Shown here piece by piece: positions 1 through 8,217 of a stretch of 64,000 nucleotides of DNA (positions are counted from its first letter, which is position 1; every line of letters starts with the position of its first letter). Origin of the DNA: Microbacterium sp. zg-Y818 (GTDB taxonomy: Bacteria > Actinomycetota > Actinomycetes > Actinomycetales > Microbacteriaceae); NCBI RefSeq assembly GCF_030246905.1, contig NZ_CP126741.1, positions 1,860,001 through 1,924,000 of the forward strand, written 5' to 3'. The translations under genes were made by a program, and so were the position numbers. Under the pieces are notes generated by a model, which was not told the origin of the DNA, made no database searches, and saw nothing but the letters and a program-made list of their open reading frames with translations.

Positions 1-3000
1 AACCCACGCGATCAGATCCCGGTCGGCCAGCGCCTCGCCGCCGGCGGTCGGCAGCGGCACGACCATCGCGTCTCCCCCGGCGAGCAGCTTGCCCTTCGGG
101 TACAGCCGCTGCAGGCGCACTCGCAGCGAGTCGGGCAGGTGCGCGGGCGCGACACGCAGGTTCGGACCCATCGCCACGACGTCGGTGAGCCCGGACTGGG
201 CGGCCCGGCGCCTCAGGCGCGCGACGGCGAACAGCCCCTCCGTCTCGGGCGGCAGGTCGCCGTACCTGTCGGTCAGCTCCTCGATGACGAGATCGATCGC
301 GTCGTCCTTGGCGGTGGCGGATGCCGCGGCCGACAGCTTCTGGTACGCCTCGAGGCGCAGCCGCTCGCTGTCGATGTAGGACTCCGGGATGCGGGCCTGC
401 ACCGGCAGCTCGAGCCGCAGCTCGGCCGGGCCCTCGACATCCTCGCCGCGGAACGTGGCGACGGCCTCGCCGATCATCCGCAGGTACAGGTCGAAGCCGA
501 CTCCCGCGATGTGTCCGGCCTGCTCGGCGCCCAAGAGGTTCCCGGCGCCGCGCAGCTCGAGGTCCTTGAGCGCCACCTGCATCCCCGACCCGAGGTCGTT
601 GTTGACCGCGATGGTCTCCAGACGGTCGGCGGCGGTCTCGCTCAGCGGCTTCATGTCGTCGTAGAGGAAGTAGGCGTACGCCCGCTCGCGCCCGCGTCCC
701 ACGCGTCCGCGCAGCTGGTGCAGCTGGCTGAGACCGTACTTGTCGGCGCGGTCGATGATGATCGTGTTCGCGTTGGAGATGTCCAGACCCGTCTCGATGA
801 TCGTGGTGCACACCAGCACGTCGGCGCGGCGCTCCCAGAAGTCGTCGACGACGTGCTCCAGAGCGTGCTCGCCCATCTGGCCGTGCGCGACGGCGACCCG
901 GGCCTCGGGGACGATCTCGGCCAGGTGCGCGGCGACCCGCTGGATCGACGACACCCGGTTGTGCACGTAGAACACCTGTCCTTCGCGCAGCAGCTCGCGC
1001 CGGATGGCCGCGGCGATCTGCTTGTCGCTGCGCGCGCCGACATAGGTGAGGATCGGATGCCGGTCCTCGGGCGGGGTCTGCAGCGTCGACATCTCCCGGA
1101 TGCCGGTGACCGCCATCTCCAGCGTGCGCGGGATGGGCGTCGCGCTCATCGCGAGAAGGTCGACGTTCGTCTTCAGCTTCTTCAGCTGCTCCTTGTGCTC
1201 GACACCGAAGCGCTGCTCCTCGTCGATGATCAGCAGGCCCAGGTCCTTGAAGATGACCTTCTCGGTGAGGATGCGGTGTGTGCCGATGACCATGTCGACG
1301 GTGCCGTCCAAGAGGCCGGCGACGACCTCGCGCGCCTCCTTGTCGGTCTGGAAGCGAGAGAGGGCGCGCACCTTGACCGGGAACCCGGCGAAGCGCTCGG
1401 TGAACGTCTCGATGTGCTGCTTGACCAGCAGCGTGGTCGGCACGAGCATGGCGACCTGCTTGCCGTCCTGGATCGCCTTGAAGGCCGCGCGCACGGCTAC
1501 CTCGGTCTTGCCGAATCCGACGTCGCCCGACAGCAGCCGGTCCATCGGGATCGGCTTCTCCATGTCTGCCTTGATCTCGTCGATCGTCTGCAGCTGGTCG
1601 GGGGTCTCGGCGAAGGGGAAGGCTTCTTCGAGCTCCCGCTGCCAGGGCGTGTCCGGGCCGAAGGCATGGCCCTTGGCCGACATGCGCGCCGAATAGAGCT
1701 TGACCAGGTCCACCGCGATTTCCCGCACCGCGCGGCGCGCCTTGCTCTTGGCCTGCGACCAATCGCTGCCGCCCATCTTCGACAGCGCGGGGGCCTCGCC
1801 GCCGACGTACTTGGACAGCAGGTCCAGTTGATCGGTGGGCACATACAGCTTGTCGCCGGGATACCCGCGCTTGGAGGGCGCGTACTCCAGCACGAGGTAC
1901 TCGCGCTGGGTCTTCACGGCGTTGCGGCCGCCGCTGGACACCTCGCGCTGCATCAGCTCAACGAACCGGCCGATGCCGTGGGTGGCGTGGACGACATAGT
2001 CCCCCGCCTTCAGCTGCAGCGGGTCGACGACATTGCGCCGACGCGAGGCCAGCTTCTTCACGACCCGGCCGTCGCTGCCGATCGTGCGGCCGTAGAACTC
2101 GGACTCGGTCAGCACCGCCAGCTTCGCGTCGGGCACCTCGAAGCCCCGCTCGAGCGTCGCGACCACCGTCAGCGCGACACCGGCTTCGGGGATGCCGTGG
2201 ACGTCCTCGACCTCACGCGCGGCAAGGCCGCGCTCTGCCAGCACGGTGCGGGCGCGCTCCACCAGGCCTGCACCGGATGCCGCTACGACTACGCGCCACC
2301 CGTCCGACAGCAGCTCGCCGATGTGGGCGGTCGCACCGTCGACGTTGCCCTGGAAGGACGGCACCGGTCGCGCGTCGACCCGCACCGCCGCGGCACCCTC
2401 GAGGGCGACGTCGATGTCGATGAGGCCTTCGGCCGTGGCATCCGCTGCGCCGGAGTCGAACGCGCTGAACGTCCACCACACCCCGTCGCGGTCGTGCGCG
2501 GCCTGCTGCAGCTGCGGGAGGGTGAGGAAGTCGCCGGCACCCAGGTCGACCGGGCTGTCGGCGCCCGCCGTCGCCGCACTCCACGCCGCCTCGAGGAACT
2601 CGCGGTTGGTGTCGCCGAGGGTCATCGCGCGGGTCACCGACCGCTCGGGGTCGACGAGCGCGGCGGCGGTTCCGCGCGGGAGGTAGTCCGCGATGGTGAC
2701 GATCTCGTCCACGAGCACCGGCAGGAGGGACTCCATGCCCTCGGCCGGGATGCCCTCCGCCATCTTCTCCAGCATGCCGGAGAGTCCCGGGTACTGACCG
2801 GCGAGCCCACGGGCGCGCTCGCGCACCGCCTCGGTGAGCAGCAGCTCACGGCTGGGGATGAGGGTGACCTCTTTGACCTCTCCCGGCAGCGACCGCTGGT
2901 CGGCGACCGAGAAGGCGCGGATCTCGTCGACCTCGTCGCCGAAGAACTCCACGCGGTAGGGGTGGTCGGCCACCGGTGGGAAGACGTCGAGGATGCCGCC

Positions 3001-3549
3001 GCGCATCGCGTACTCGCCCCGTCGCGAGACCATGTCGACGCGGTGGTAGGCGAGTTCGACGAGGCGCCGGGACACATCGGTGAGGTCGTGCCCGCGGCCG
3101 CCTGCGACGAGGTGCACGGCCTCGATGTCGGTGAGCCCGCCGGCGATGGGCTGCACGGCGCTGCGCACCGACGCCGTGACGATGAGGGGCACGGTGCCGT
3201 CCCACGCCGCGACATCGCGAAGCACCGCAAGGCGCTGACCGACGGTCTCTGCGCTGGGGCTCAGCCGTTCGTGCGGCAGCGTCTCCCACGCCGGGAAGTG
3301 GTGCACGATGGCGCCAGGAAGCATCTCGCCCAGGGCGGTGCCGAGAGACTCGGCGCGACGGCCCGTGGGAGCTATCGCGAAGAGTGCGGCCGGTTTGCCG
3401 GCCTCACGGCGTCGCTCCACGAGCGCGGCGAGCAAGGGCGCGTCGAGGCCCTCGACGATCGAGAAGTCGGTGTCGACCGACGAAGAATCCACCGCCTCCC
3501 GGAAGGAGTCGGCCTGCATGAGGGCGCGCACGATCCCGGGAACTGTCAC
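1..3549 (-). CDS. mfd: Transcription-repair coupling factor Mfd (partial, C-terminus outside window)
   Basis: Mfd is a superfamily 2 DNA translocase that displaces RNA polymerase stalled at DNA lesions and recruits UvrA. The frame leaves the window at base 1, so 1183 residues are present and only a short C-terminal piece is missing (family about 1200). Seen in order: an N-terminal UvrB-like module, a CarD-like RNA polymerase-binding domain near residues 515-580, RecG-type helicase domains with Walker A GDVGFGKT (K681) and a DEEQ box (D776), and the start of the C-terminal TRCF domain. The GTG start at 3549 is chosen because a minus-strand TAGACT (3556-3561) lies exactly 6 nt upstream, which implies a leaderless transcript. 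It is divergent from the gene at 3598. The long plus-strand frame over the same bases is a composition artefact. Confidence 0.97.
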   Translation of the reverse strand, partial: MTVPGIVRALMQADSFREAVDSSSVDTDFSIVEGLDAPLLAALVERRREAGKPAALFAIAPTGRRAESLGTALGEMLPGAIVHHFPAWETLPHERLSPSAETVGQRLAVLRDVAAWDGTVPLIVTASVRSAVQPIAGGLTDIEAVHLVAGGRGHDLTDVSRRLVELAYHRVDMVSRRGEYAMRGGILDVFPPVADHPYRVEFFGDEVDEIRAFSVADQRSLPGEVKEVTLIPSRELLLTEAVRERARGLAGQYPGLSGMLEKMAEGIPAEGMESLLPVLVDEIVTIADYLPRGTAAALVDPERSVTRAMTLGDTNREFLEAAWSAATAGADSPVDLGAGDFLTLPQLQQAAHDRDGVWWTFSAFDSGAADATAEGLIDIDVALEGAAAVRVDARPVPSFQGNVDGATAHIGELLSDGWRVVVAASGAGLVERARTVLAERGLAAREVEDVHGIPEAGVALTVVATLERGFEVPDAKLAVLTESEFYGRTIGSDGRVVKKLASRRRNVVDPLQLKAGDYVVHATHGIGRFVELMQREVSSGGRNAVKTQREYLVLEYAPSKRGYPGDKLYVPTDQLDLLSKYVGGEAPALSKMGGSDWSQAKSKARRAVREIAVDLVKLYSARMSAKGHAFGPDTPWQRELEEAFPFAETPDQLQTIDEIKADMEKPIPMDRLLSGDVGFGKTEVAVRAAFKAIQDGKQVAMLVPTTLLVKQHIETFTERFAGFPVKVRALSRFQTDKEAREVVAGLLDGTVDMVIGTHRILTEKVIFKDLGLLIIDEEQRFGVEHKEQLKKLKTNVDLLAMSATPIPRTLEMAVTGIREMSTLQTPPEDRHPILTYVGARSDKQIAAAIRRELLREGQVFYVHNRVSSIQRVAAHLAEIVPEARVAVAHGQMGEHALEHVVDDFWERRADVLVCTTIIETGLDISNANTIIIDRADKYGLSQLHQLRGRVGRGRERAYAYFLYDDMKPLSETAADRLETIAVNNDLGSGMQVALKDLELRGAGNLLGAEQAGHIAGVGFDLYLRMIGEAVATFRGEDVEGPAELRLELPVQARIPESYIDSERLRLEAYQKLSAAASATAKDDAIDLVIEELTDRYGDLPPETEGLFAVARLRRRAAQSGLTDVVAMGPNLRVAPAHLPDSLRVRLQRLYPKGKLLAGGDAMVVPLPTAGGEALADRDLIAWV

Positions 3550-3555
3550 GCTACG

Positions 3556-3591
3556 AGTCTACGACCGCCGGCGGACACCGACTCGTAGGAT
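3556..3591. promoter_or_regulatory. Divergent leaderless promoters for mfd and the 3598 gene
   Basis: On the minus strand TAGACT (3556-3561) ends 6 nt before the mfd GTG. On the plus strand TAGGAT (3586-3591) ends 6 nt before the GTG at 3598. Both hexamers fit the actinobacterial -10 pattern TANNNT, with transcription expected to start at or next to the start codon. Neither gene has a ribosome binding site. The assignment is by motif and spacing only. Confidence 0.6.
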
Positions 3592-3597
3592 GGGGCC

Positions 3598-4128
3598 GTG
3601 AGCGACCACCCCGCGCCTTCGGCATCCCAGCCTCCGTACCCCACGCCGTCCGCCGCGCCGCCGCCGCCGTACGGCTACCCGGCGCAGCCCTATGCCGGCC
3701 CGCCTGCCGGGCCCGTCGGGAGACCGCCCTTGCGAGAACCGCAGGGGCCGCGGCCGGGCACGCTCGGGACCGTCGCACTCGTGCTGGCGCTCGCAGCGGC
3801 CGTGCTCGCCTCGGTGATCGCCGCCGTCGCGTGCGTACGCGTCGGGGAGGTGGCCGGAGCTGCGATCCTCGCGGGGCCGGCCTCCGAATTCGACTTCGCC
3901 TACCTCGCGCCCGCGCGGGGATCGGTGCTCACTGCGGAGCTGAGCTTCTGGGCCGGTACCGCGCTGGGGATCTGGGCGCTTGTGCAGGGCATCGTCGCGA
4001 TCGTGCAGCAGCGGGGTCGCGGGCAGGGCATCGCCGCGGTGGTCGTCGCGGCGCTCGGTCCCGTGGTGTTCGCCGTGGCCGTCGTGATCGGCCTCAGCGC
4101 CGGCGCCTCCGGCCCACTCGCCTTCTGA
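3598..4128 (+). CDS. Small proline-rich membrane protein (DUF4190-like)
   Basis: The 176-residue protein has a cytoplasmic-looking Pro/Tyr/Ala-rich N-terminus (about residues 1-55). Two hydrophobic regions follow (about 58-85 and 110-170), separated by a short polar loop. This layout resembles the DUF4190/DUF4352-type small actinobacterial membrane proteins, whose function is unknown. The GTG start is supported by a -10 hexamer TAGGAT 6 nt upstream and by the N-terminus starting MSDHP. It is divergent from mfd and convergent with pth, with a strong palindrome just past its stop. No catalytic motif is visible, so no function is assigned. Confidence 0.8.
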   Translation: MSDHPAPSASQPPYPTPSAAPPPPYGYPAQPYAGPPAGPVGRPPLREPQGPRPGTLGTVALVLALAAAVLASVIAAVACVRVGEVAGAAILAGPASEFDFAYLAPARGSVLTAELSFWAGTALGIWALVQGIVAIVQQRGRGQGIAAVVVAALGPVVFAVAVVIGLSAGASGPLAF

Positions 4129-4131
4129 CGC

Positions 4132-4163
4132 CGAGTGAGTATTCGGGCGCGAATACTCACTCG
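4132..4163. terminator. Perfect 14-bp inverted repeat between convergent genes
   Basis: Arms 4132-4145 (cgagtgagtattcg) and 4150-4163 (cgaatactcactcg) are exact reverse complements around a GGCG loop. The element lies between the stop of the small membrane protein (4128) and the end of pth, and its right arm overlaps the pth stop codon and last codons. A bidirectional terminator is the simplest reading. There is no T-tract, and the relatively AT-rich arms would also suit a repeated intergenic element. Confidence 0.6.
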
Positions 4164-4741
4164 CGAGGGGCGTGATGACGCTGCTGCGCGGCGAGGAGGC
4201 CCTCGCCGATGAGCTGCTCCACGGCGTCGGCGGCATCGGAGACCAGCACGGGCAGCGTCTTGCGCTCCGTTGGCCCGAACGGGTCCAGCACCCAATCCGC
4301 GGCATCCTGCCGCCCGGGCGGACGGCCGATCCCCACCCGCACACGCGCGAAGTCGGCGGTGCCGAGAGCCTTGGCAACGTCGCGGACGCCGTTGTGTCCC
4401 CCGTGCCCGCCGCCCACCTTCAGCTTGATGGTGTCGAACGGGATGTCCAGCTCATCGTGCACGACGACCACGCGCTCGGGCGTCACACCGTAGAAGGATG
4501 CCAGGTTCGCCACCGGCCCACCCGACACGTTCATGAAGCTGTTGGGCTTGGCCAGCACGATCTTGTCGCCGCCCGGACGCAGCCACGTCTCGGCGGCACG
4601 GGCATTGGCCTTGTGCGCACGGAAGGTCTCGGATCGCCGCGAGGCGAGTTCGTCGACGACCATCTGCCCGATGTTGTGCCGTGTCATCTCGTACCGGGGG
4701 CCGGGATTGCCGAGCCCCACCACGAGCCAGGTGTCAGCCAT
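4157..4741 (-). CDS. pth: Peptidyl-tRNA hydrolase
   Basis: Pth cleaves peptidyl-tRNA released from stalled ribosomes and recycles the tRNA. The protein of about 194 residues has the family hallmarks: N-terminal [25 protein letters not shown] with the catalytic His, the [10 protein letters not shown] segment and [10 protein letters not shown]. The start at 4741 (MADTW) is preferred over 4750 (three codons longer) because AGGA sits at normal distance from it. It lies downstream of rplY on the same strand with 123 bp between, including a strong hairpin at 4821-4855. Its last codons overlap the palindrome 4132-4163. Confidence 0.95.
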   Translation of the reverse strand: MADTWLVVGLGNPGPRYEMTRHNIGQMVVDELASRRSETFRAHKANARAAETWLRPGGDKIVLAKPNSFMNVSGGPVANLASFYGVTPERVVVVHDELDIPFDTIKLKVGGGHGGHNGVRDVAKALGTADFARVRVGIGRPPGRQDAADWVLDPFGPTERKTLPVLVSDAADAVEQLIGEGLLAAQQRHHAPRE

Positions 4742-4820
4742 GTCATCCATCCTGTCGGAGCGACGCGCGCCCGCGCGCGATCGGCACGAGCGAGGCGCGC
4801 ACGCGCCTCGCCGTGAGATG

Positions 4821-4855
4821 CGAAGAGGGGGTGCGGAATCCGCACCCCCTCTTCG
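4821..4855 (-). terminator. 17-bp perfect hairpin downstream of rplY
   Basis: Arms 4821-4837 and 4839-4855 are exact reverse complements (core GAAGAGGGGGTGCGG / CCGCACCCCCTCTTC) with almost no loop. The hairpin begins 9 nt after the rplY stop and lies before pth. It is probably an rplY terminator or attenuator that lowers read-through into pth. No U-tract follows, which is common in high-GC actinobacteria. Confidence 0.7.
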
Positions 4856-4864
4856 TGCAGGTCC

Positions 4865-5488
4865 TTACTCGGACGCCTCTTCGGACTGCTCCACGGCGAC
4901 AGCCTCGTCGGCCGCCGCGATCTCGTCCTCGGCGGCGAGGGTCGCAGACGGCACCGAGATGGCGACGATCAGGGTCTCCGGGTCGGCGGCCAGCGTCGCG
5001 CCCTTGGGCAGCTTCAGGTCGGCAGCGGTGATGTGCGCGCCCTCCTCGAGGCCCTCGACGTCGATCTCGATCGACTGCGGGATGTGGGTGGCCTCGACCT
5101 GGAGCAGGATGCTGACGGCGTCGAGGTTCGCGATGGTGCCGGGGTAGGGCTCGCCGTGCACCGAGATCGGCACGTCGACCTCGATCTTCTCGCCCTTCTT
5201 CACCACGAGCAGGTCGATGTGCTCGATGATCTGGTGCACGGGGTCCTTCTGCACGTCCTTGACCAGCGTCAGCTGCTGCGTGCCGTCGAGCTCGAGCTCG
5301 AGCACCGCGTTGGCGCGGCGGATGAGCAGCGCCATCTGGTGCCCGGGCAGAGCCACGTGCAGGGGGTCGGTGCCGTGGCCGTAGATGACGGCGGGGATCT
5401 GGCCGGACGCGCGCAGGCGCCGGGCGTAGCCCTTGCCGAAGTTTTCGCGCTTGGTGGCGATGACCTTGGTGTCGGTGTCCGTCGACAT
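4865..5488 (-). CDS. rplY: 50S ribosomal protein L25/general stress protein Ctc
   Basis: L25 binds 5S rRNA in the large ribosomal subunit. The 207-residue protein has the L25 domain (about 1-95, with RENFGKGYARRLR and IPAVIYGHG) followed by the beta-rich TL5/CTC C-terminal domain and a strongly acidic, Ala/Glu-rich tail (about 185-207), as in the long actinobacterial form. The ATG at 5488 follows a clear AAGGAG. The leader contains a small hairpin (GGGCT-CTTC-AGCCC, 5506-5518) and a 12-bp palindrome (5516-5527) close to the ribosome binding site. A -10-like TAGACT lies on the minus strand at 5643-5648. The gene precedes pth, as usual in actinobacteria. Confidence 0.95.
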   Translation of the reverse strand: MSTDTDTKVIATKRENFGKGYARRLRASGQIPAVIYGHGTDPLHVALPGHQMALLIRRANAVLELELDGTQQLTLVKDVQKDPVHQIIEHIDLLVVKKGEKIEVDVPISVHGEPYPGTIANLDAVSILLQVEATHIPQSIEIDVEGLEEGAHITAADLKLPKGATLAADPETLIVAISVPSATLAAEDEIAAADEAVAVEQSEEASE

Positions 5489-5642
5489 GTTGATTTCTCC
5501 TTGCGGGCTCTTCAGCCCAGATCTGGGTCTGTGGTTCGACTCGAACGCATGCGCGTGAGGAAAGCCGCAAGGCCTGCATCACCGCGTCGATCACGGATGG
5601 CTGCGCATGACGCGCGGCATCCCTCGCCGAAGTTCGGTCCCG

Positions 5643-5667
5643 AGTCTACCAGCGGCGCCGGTACCAT
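5643..5667. promoter_or_regulatory. Back-to-back -10 elements for rplY and the 40-residue ORF
   Basis: On the minus strand TAGACT (5643-5648) could drive rplY. On the plus strand TACCAT (5662-5667) could drive the small ORF at 5701. The rest of 5489-5700 shows only the rplY leader hairpins and no further gene. Confidence 0.4.
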
Positions 5668-5700
5668 GAAGACGCCCACTCACCTGCCCGGAGGACTCCC

Positions 5701-5823
5701 ATGGAATACGGCTTCATCTCCCACGCCCTCGTGTGGCTCATCGGCGTCATGAGCGTGGTCGCCGCCGTCGGCGCCGTGGGTGCACTGTGGTCCATGGGAC
5801 GCCAGGGGTACAAGAAGGGCTGA
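5701..5823 (+). CDS. 40-residue single-pass membrane peptide
   Basis: The ATG at 5701 follows an ideal GGAGG (GGAGGACTCCC). The peptide begins MEYGFISHALVW, has one hydrophobic segment (about residues 8-30, rich in Val/Ala/Gly) and ends in a basic tail (GRQGYKKG). The good ribosome binding site, an upstream -10-like TACCAT and a membrane segment with a positive C-terminal flank all argue for a real gene. I do not recognise a characterised family. It lies between rplY (divergent) and the GntR regulator (same strand, 39 bp downstream). Confidence 0.65.
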   Translation: MEYGFISHALVWLIGVMSVVAAVGAVGALWSMGRQGYKKG

Positions 5824-5862
5824 CCCGCAGTCCCACCCGCTCGTCGTCGATCGGAGATTCCG

Positions 5863-6558
5863 GTGGCCCAGGCCTCTCACGGATCGGTCATGGACGATCT
5901 GGGCATGCGGATCGCGTCGGGGCAGCTGCCTCCGGGGTCGATCCTGACCCTCGCCGGGCTCGAAGAGCAGTACGGCGTTTCTCGGACCGTGATCCGCGAA
6001 GCCGTGCGCGTCCTCGAGGCGATGGGGATGCTGCTGTCGCGCCGTCGCGTCGGCGTCACCGTGCGACCCACGGCGGAGTGGAGCGCACTGGACGGTCGCC
6101 TCATCGGCTGGCAGCTGCGCGGTCCCGGTCGCGATCGACAGCTGGTCGTCGCCAACGAGCTGCGCGCCGCGGTGGAGCCGATCGCCGCGCGCCTGAGCGC
6201 GGAGCGCGCCACGCCCGACGAACGCGAGCGCATCGTCCGGCTCGCCGATCGCCTCGAGCAACTGGGCGCCGAGGGCCGCGGTGACGGCGATGAATACCTG
6301 ACGGCTGATATCGCCTTTCACGACCTCGTTCTCGATTCCAGCGGCAATCCGATGCTGGCCGCGGTCAAGCCAGCGGTCGCGGCCGTGATCACCGGGCGCT
6401 CCCGTGCCGGGCTCACCCCGGGCGTTCCGGATGCCGAGGCGCTGCACAACCATGTGCAGACCGCCGCCGCGATCGCGCGCGGCGACGCCGAGGCCGCCGA
6501 GCACCACACCCGCCGCTACGTCGAGGCGGTGCTGGGCGAGGTCCAGTCCAGCGACTGA
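5863..6558 (+). CDS. GntR-family regulator (FadR/FCD subfamily), probable gluconate repressor
   Basis: The 231-residue protein has an N-terminal winged helix (about 5-75, with GQLPPGSILTLAGLEEQYGVSRTVIREAVRVLEAMGM) and an all-helical FCD ligand domain (about 90-225) with the family's spaced metal-binding acidic/His residues (for example in AFHDLVL and EALHNHV). Its GTG start follows GGAG at normal spacing. The neighbouring convergent FGGY kinase and the 6-phosphogluconate dehydrogenase point to gluconate or a related sugar acid as the signal. A near-perfect AATGAT-N3-ATCATT dyad over the kinase promoter (8064-8078) is the candidate operator. Ligand and operator are inferred. The last codons lie in a 19-bp direct repeat shared with the kinase 3' end. 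Confidence 0.88.
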   Translation: MAQASHGSVMDDLGMRIASGQLPPGSILTLAGLEEQYGVSRTVIREAVRVLEAMGMLLSRRRVGVTVRPTAEWSALDGRLIGWQLRGPGRDRQLVVANELRAAVEPIAARLSAERATPDERERIVRLADRLEQLGAEGRGDGDEYLTADIAFHDLVLDSSGNPMLAAVKPAVAAVITGRSRAGLTPGVPDAEALHNHVQTAAAIARGDAEAAEHHTRRYVEAVLGEVQSSD

Positions 6559-6597
6559 CCTGCGGCGCCTCGCCAGATCAGCGACTGACCTGCGGCG
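6549..6597. repeat. 19-bp direct repeat spanning two convergent stop codons
   Basis: The sequence cagcgactgacctgcggcg occurs at 6549-6567 and again at 6579-6597, a 30-bp offset. Copy 1 contains the stop codon of the GntR gene read on the plus strand. Copy 2 contains the stop codon of the kinase read on the minus strand. It looks like a short local duplication that defines both gene ends. Confidence 0.75.
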
Positions 6598-8014
6598 GCG
6601 CAGTGCGGGCGTACTGGTCGAGGTACCTGGCGAACCCGGCGTCGTACCGGTCGCGCCGTTCCCCACGCGAACGGATGAGAGCGGGATCGCCGCCGTCCAG
6701 AGCGGGGTGGCGAACATCGTGCCCGGTGGCGCGCAGGCCCATCCGCACCGCGCCCACGAGGGAGCTGTGCTGGCGGGTCGACACCTCCATGTCGACCCCG
6801 AAGACATCGGCCGTCAGCTGCGTCCACATCGGCGACGAGAGCACGCCGCCCGAGAGGACGATGCGCCGCGGCACGCCGTGCGCCGCGACGAGCTCGCGGT
6901 AGCAGTGGTACAGCGAGTAGACGATGCCCTCGAGCACGCCCTGGTACATGTCCGCGCGGGTGTGGTGCGGCTGCAGCTCCAGCCACCCGCCGCGGCGCTG
7001 GTCCTGCCACCCGGGGCTTCGCTCACCGAAGAGGAACGGCAGGAACACCGGCAGATCGGTGGCGTCAGGCGACAGGAGCGGTTCGAGGTCGGCGTAGTGG
7101 ACGTCCGCCCCGAAGAGCCGCTCGCGCGCCCAGTCCACACAGTTGCCGCAGCCCGACGTCGCCGCTCCGCTCAGCGGCCCGACGGGCGATCGGTACGACC
7201 AGGTGCTGAACGAGGGCGACGGCGAGGGATGCCGCGTCGCGATGCGGAGCGCCCCGCTCGTGCCCATCGAGAACGTCATCTCCCCCGGCTCGGTCGCGAG
7301 GTCACCGACCTGGCTGAGCCCGCCGTCGGGGCCGGGGGTCAGCACGGGGATGCCCGCGCGCAACCCGAGCGCTGCTGCGCCCTCGGCCGTCAGCGGCGCC
7401 GCCGCCGTCGACGGGTGCAGCGGAGGCAGCGCGACGTCGCCGAGCCCGAGGCGGTCTGCGACCTCGGCATCCCACTCCGCGCTGCGCGCGTTGAGCAGGC
7501 CGGTGCCCGACGCGAGCGACGCGTTCGTCCAGGTCTCACCGGTCAGGCGCGCGAAGATGAGGGTGGGCTGGTCGAGCGCCAGTGTTCCCGCGAGGTCGAT
7601 CCCCTGCTCCCGCAGATGCATCAGCTTGAACGCCGGATACGAGGCGTTGACCATGCATCCGGTGCGGTCGTGAAACCAGCGCGTGAACTCGTCGTCACGG
7701 CGCAGCCGCGCCGAGAGGTCCTGGGCGCCGGTGTAGGGCCACTCCATCACGGGGGTGACCGCCGTCAGGTCGCGGCGGCGCAGGGTCACGCCGTGCCAGG
7801 TGCCGCTCAGCACGATCAGGTCGACCGGGCCACCGCCGGCGCTCTCGCGCCCCAGCGCCAGCAGCTGGGCGCAGATCGCGTCGCCGTCGCGCACCGCCGC
7901 GTCTGCTCCGTCGTGCTCGAAACGGCGGGAGGCTGCCTGCACATCGCCGGTCTCGGTGTCGAAGAGCATGGTCTTGGCCGACGTCGTGCTGGCCTCGAGG
8001 GCGAGAATCTTCAT
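6578..8014 (-). CDS. gntK: FGGY-family carbohydrate kinase, probable gluconokinase
   Basis: The 478-residue protein is an ATP-dependent sugar kinase of the FGGY fold. It has an N-terminal phosphate-binding segment (ILALEASTTSAKTMLFD), a mid-protein GPDGG and FSMGTSG region, and a C-terminal FGGY-like VLSGGVLSSPMWTQLTADVFG. The context (GntR regulator and gnd) favours gluconate as substrate, giving 6-phosphogluconate for gnd, though xylulose or another sugar acid cannot be excluded. The start MKILALEAST at 8014 is preferred to an in-frame start at 8101, because the extra 29 residues are low-complexity and cross the promoter/operator. It is convergent with the regulator and divergent from gnd. 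Confidence 0.88.
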   Translation of the reverse strand: MKILALEASTTSAKTMLFDTETGDVQAASRRFEHDGADAAVRDGDAICAQLLALGRESAGGGPVDLIVLSGTWHGVTLRRRDLTAVTPVMEWPYTGAQDLSARLRRDDEFTRWFHDRTGCMVNASYPAFKLMHLREQGIDLAGTLALDQPTLIFARLTGETWTNASLASGTGLLNARSAEWDAEVADRLGLGDVALPPLHPSTAAAPLTAEGAAALGLRAGIPVLTPGPDGGLSQVGDLATEPGEMTFSMGTSGALRIATRHPSPSPSFSTWSYRSPVGPLSGAATSGCGNCVDWARERLFGADVHYADLEPLLSPDATDLPVFLPFLFGERSPGWQDQRRGGWLELQPHHTRADMYQGVLEGIVYSLYHCYRELVAAHGVPRRIVLSGGVLSSPMWTQLTADVFGVDMEVSTRQHSSLVGAVRMGLRATGHDVRHPALDGGDPALIRSRGERRDRYDAGFARYLDQYARTAPPQVSR

Positions 8015-8063
8015 GGGCGCATCCGTCGTGGGCGGGTGCGGCGCCGCATCGGCGCCGCACCCC

Positions 8064-8078
8064 AATGATATGATCATT
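8064..8078. promoter_or_regulatory. Candidate GntR operator over the gluconokinase -10
   Basis: AATGATATGATCATT is a dyad with 6-bp arms AATGAT/ATCATT around 3 bp, an AT-rich island in GC-rich surroundings. On the minus strand it contains TATCAT (8065-8070), a likely -10 for the kinase. Binding would therefore block kinase transcription. Assignment to the adjacent GntR protein is inference. Confidence 0.55.
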
Positions 8079-8217
8079 CGGGTCTTCGCGCGGTGAACCA
8101 CGCCGTCGCGGGCTCCGTCACACGCGCGGAGATCGGACCGGTGGCCGCACTACGCTGGACGGGCCGGGGTGCGGCCAGACCGCGGCGCACCGCAGGTCGG
8201 CAGGCACGAGGAGAAGC

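Noticed and set aside
139..3588. 1149-residue open frame on the plus strand over mfd
   Set aside because: It mirrors the minus-strand mfd frame in high-GC DNA, has no domain and an Arg/Asp/Leu/His-biased composition.
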